Shown here piece by piece: positions 6,079 through 6,448 of a stretch of DNA of 6,448 nucleotides. This DNA is from Parafilimonas sp. (GTDB taxonomy: Bacteria > Bacteroidota > Bacteroidia > Chitinophagales > Chitinophagaceae), in contig JAICKT010000256.1 in assembly GCA_025927795.1 (NCBI GenBank), forward strand, positions 1 through 6,448, in the 5' to 3' direction. A program made the position numbers and the translations under genes. Below the pieces are notes generated by a model that saw nothing but the letters and a program-made list of their open reading frames with translations, was not told the DNA's origin and made no database searches. Position 1 is the stretch's first letter; each line of letters opens with the position of its first letter.

Positions 6079-6086
6079 CAAAAATA
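6079..6086 (-). promoter_or_regulatory. Candidate -7 box for the aldose 1-epimerase gene
   Basis: On the minus strand this reads TATTTTTG, a perfect TAnnTTTG, and ends four bases before the ATG at 6074, the same geometry as at gcvT. No TTG is present at the usual -33 distance, which weakens the call. If used, the mRNA would be leaderless or nearly so. Confidence 0.4.
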
Positions 6087-6257
6087 CATTTGTCTTTTCG
6101 GCATTGTTATAATAATTATGAGAACCGCAACGTTAAAACAAAATTGTTGCAGAAATAAAACCAAAATTTTCTGTGTTAGTTGATAGTGTTAGACGTTGGC
6201 TTTAATAGAATCATTGTTGACGGTTAAATTTTTTAAAATCCAATTTTTTGTTTTGTC
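6087..6257. other. Divergent intergenic region, no gene seen
   Basis: This AT-rich spacer lies between the epimerase gene (leftward) and the transporter gene (rightward), so it should hold the transporter promoter. TAAATTTT at 6225-6232 is seven of eight to TAnnTTTG, but no well-placed TTG accompanies it. GCAAC/GTTGC form a weak five-base inverted repeat around 6127-6150. I see no credible coding frame or RNA gene. Confidence 0.4.
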
Positions 6258-6448
6258 GTGAACTTACGTCCCAAACAGAATCTTTCAGATGCAGAAGTTG
6301 AAAGAGGTTTAAAAATGGTAATTGGTGATGGCGTTGCCACTGAAGCAATGACAGCACTAACAAGTGGTGCGTTCCTCGTGGCGATGGCATTGTTAATGGG
6401 AGCAGATAATTTTCAAATTGGATTATTAGCTGCGCTGCCTACGTTTAC
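6258..6448 (+). CDS. MFS-type transporter, N-terminal part (cut by the window edge)
   Basis: A frame open from 6237 to the window end encodes 63 complete codons from a GTG at 6258. The visible part has a short polar N-terminus (NLRPKQNLSDAEVERGLKM) and then GDGVATEAMTALTSGAFLVA, the first membrane helix, and GADNFQIGLLAALPTF leading into the second. The GASNFQIGLLAALP-like loop between helices 1 and 2 is typical of a major facilitator superfamily branch found in Bacteroidota; the substrate cannot be told. The GTG start is preferred because the RGLK segment appears conserved in this branch. The alternative ATG at 6315 is preceded by a purine-rich AGAGG about eight bases upstream, so a start there cannot be excluded. 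It is divergent from the epimerase gene. Confidence 0.72.
   Translation, partial: MNLRPKQNLSDAEVERGLKMVIGDGVATEAMTALTSGAFLVAMALLMGADNFQIGLLAALPTF

Noticed and set aside
6127..6150. GCAAC/GTTGC inverted repeat as an operator
   Set aside because: Only five paired bases around a long AT-rich loop, easily expected by chance.
5878..6183. Plus-strand 101-codon frame over the epimerase start and spacer
   Set aside because: Most of it is antisense to the epimerase N-terminus, and the rest is AT-rich spacer; no recognisable motif.

Overview
The window is AT-rich DNA that looks like a Bacteroidota chromosome, most plausibly a Chitinophagaceae-type or related organism. The evidence is the protein flavour (GcvT, a YciO-like protein, a LOG-family protein and a LacX-type epimerase), the near absence of Shine-Dalgarno sequences, promoter boxes of the TAnnTTTG type, and two kinds of short palindromic or GC-rich repeats typical of this phylum. 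The genus assignment is inference.

Layout, left to right. (1) 85-1197 (+): gcvT, the aminomethyltransferase of the glycine cleavage system, carrying an in-frame C/G-run repeat. (2) 1219-1827 (-): a YciO/Sua5/YrdC-family protein, convergent with gcvT. (3) 1889-2626 (+): a LOG-family Rossmann-fold nucleotide phosphoribohydrolase-like protein, divergent from the previous gene. (4) 2746-4859 (+): a three-gene cassette made of an AhpD/carboxymuconolactone-decarboxylase-like protein, a YCII/DGPF protein and a large ECF sigma factor with a helical C-terminal extension (ECF42-like). A strong intrinsic terminator sits directly before the sigma start. (5) 4860-5088: intergenic DNA with a 79-bp imperfect palindromic repeat and a 12-T tract. 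(6) 6074 down to 5089 (-): a LacX-type aldose 1-epimerase gene followed 17 bp later by a gene for a 35-residue single-pass membrane peptide. (7) 6258-6448 (+): the first 63 codons of an MFS-type transporter, cut by the window edge.

Most genes are ordinary housekeeping or metabolic genes. The regulatory interest lies in the sigma cassette: an ECF sigma factor without any anti-sigma gene beside it, with its DGPF partner and a CxxC oxidoreductase-like protein upstream and a terminator hairpin between partner and sigma. Other items of interest are the repeat domesticated inside gcvT, the tiny membrane protein, and two genes whose -7 boxes lie only four bases from the start codon, which predicts leaderless mRNAs. 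I see no CRISPR array, tRNA, rRNA, transposase or phage gene, and nothing I would call a wholly new multi-gene system.
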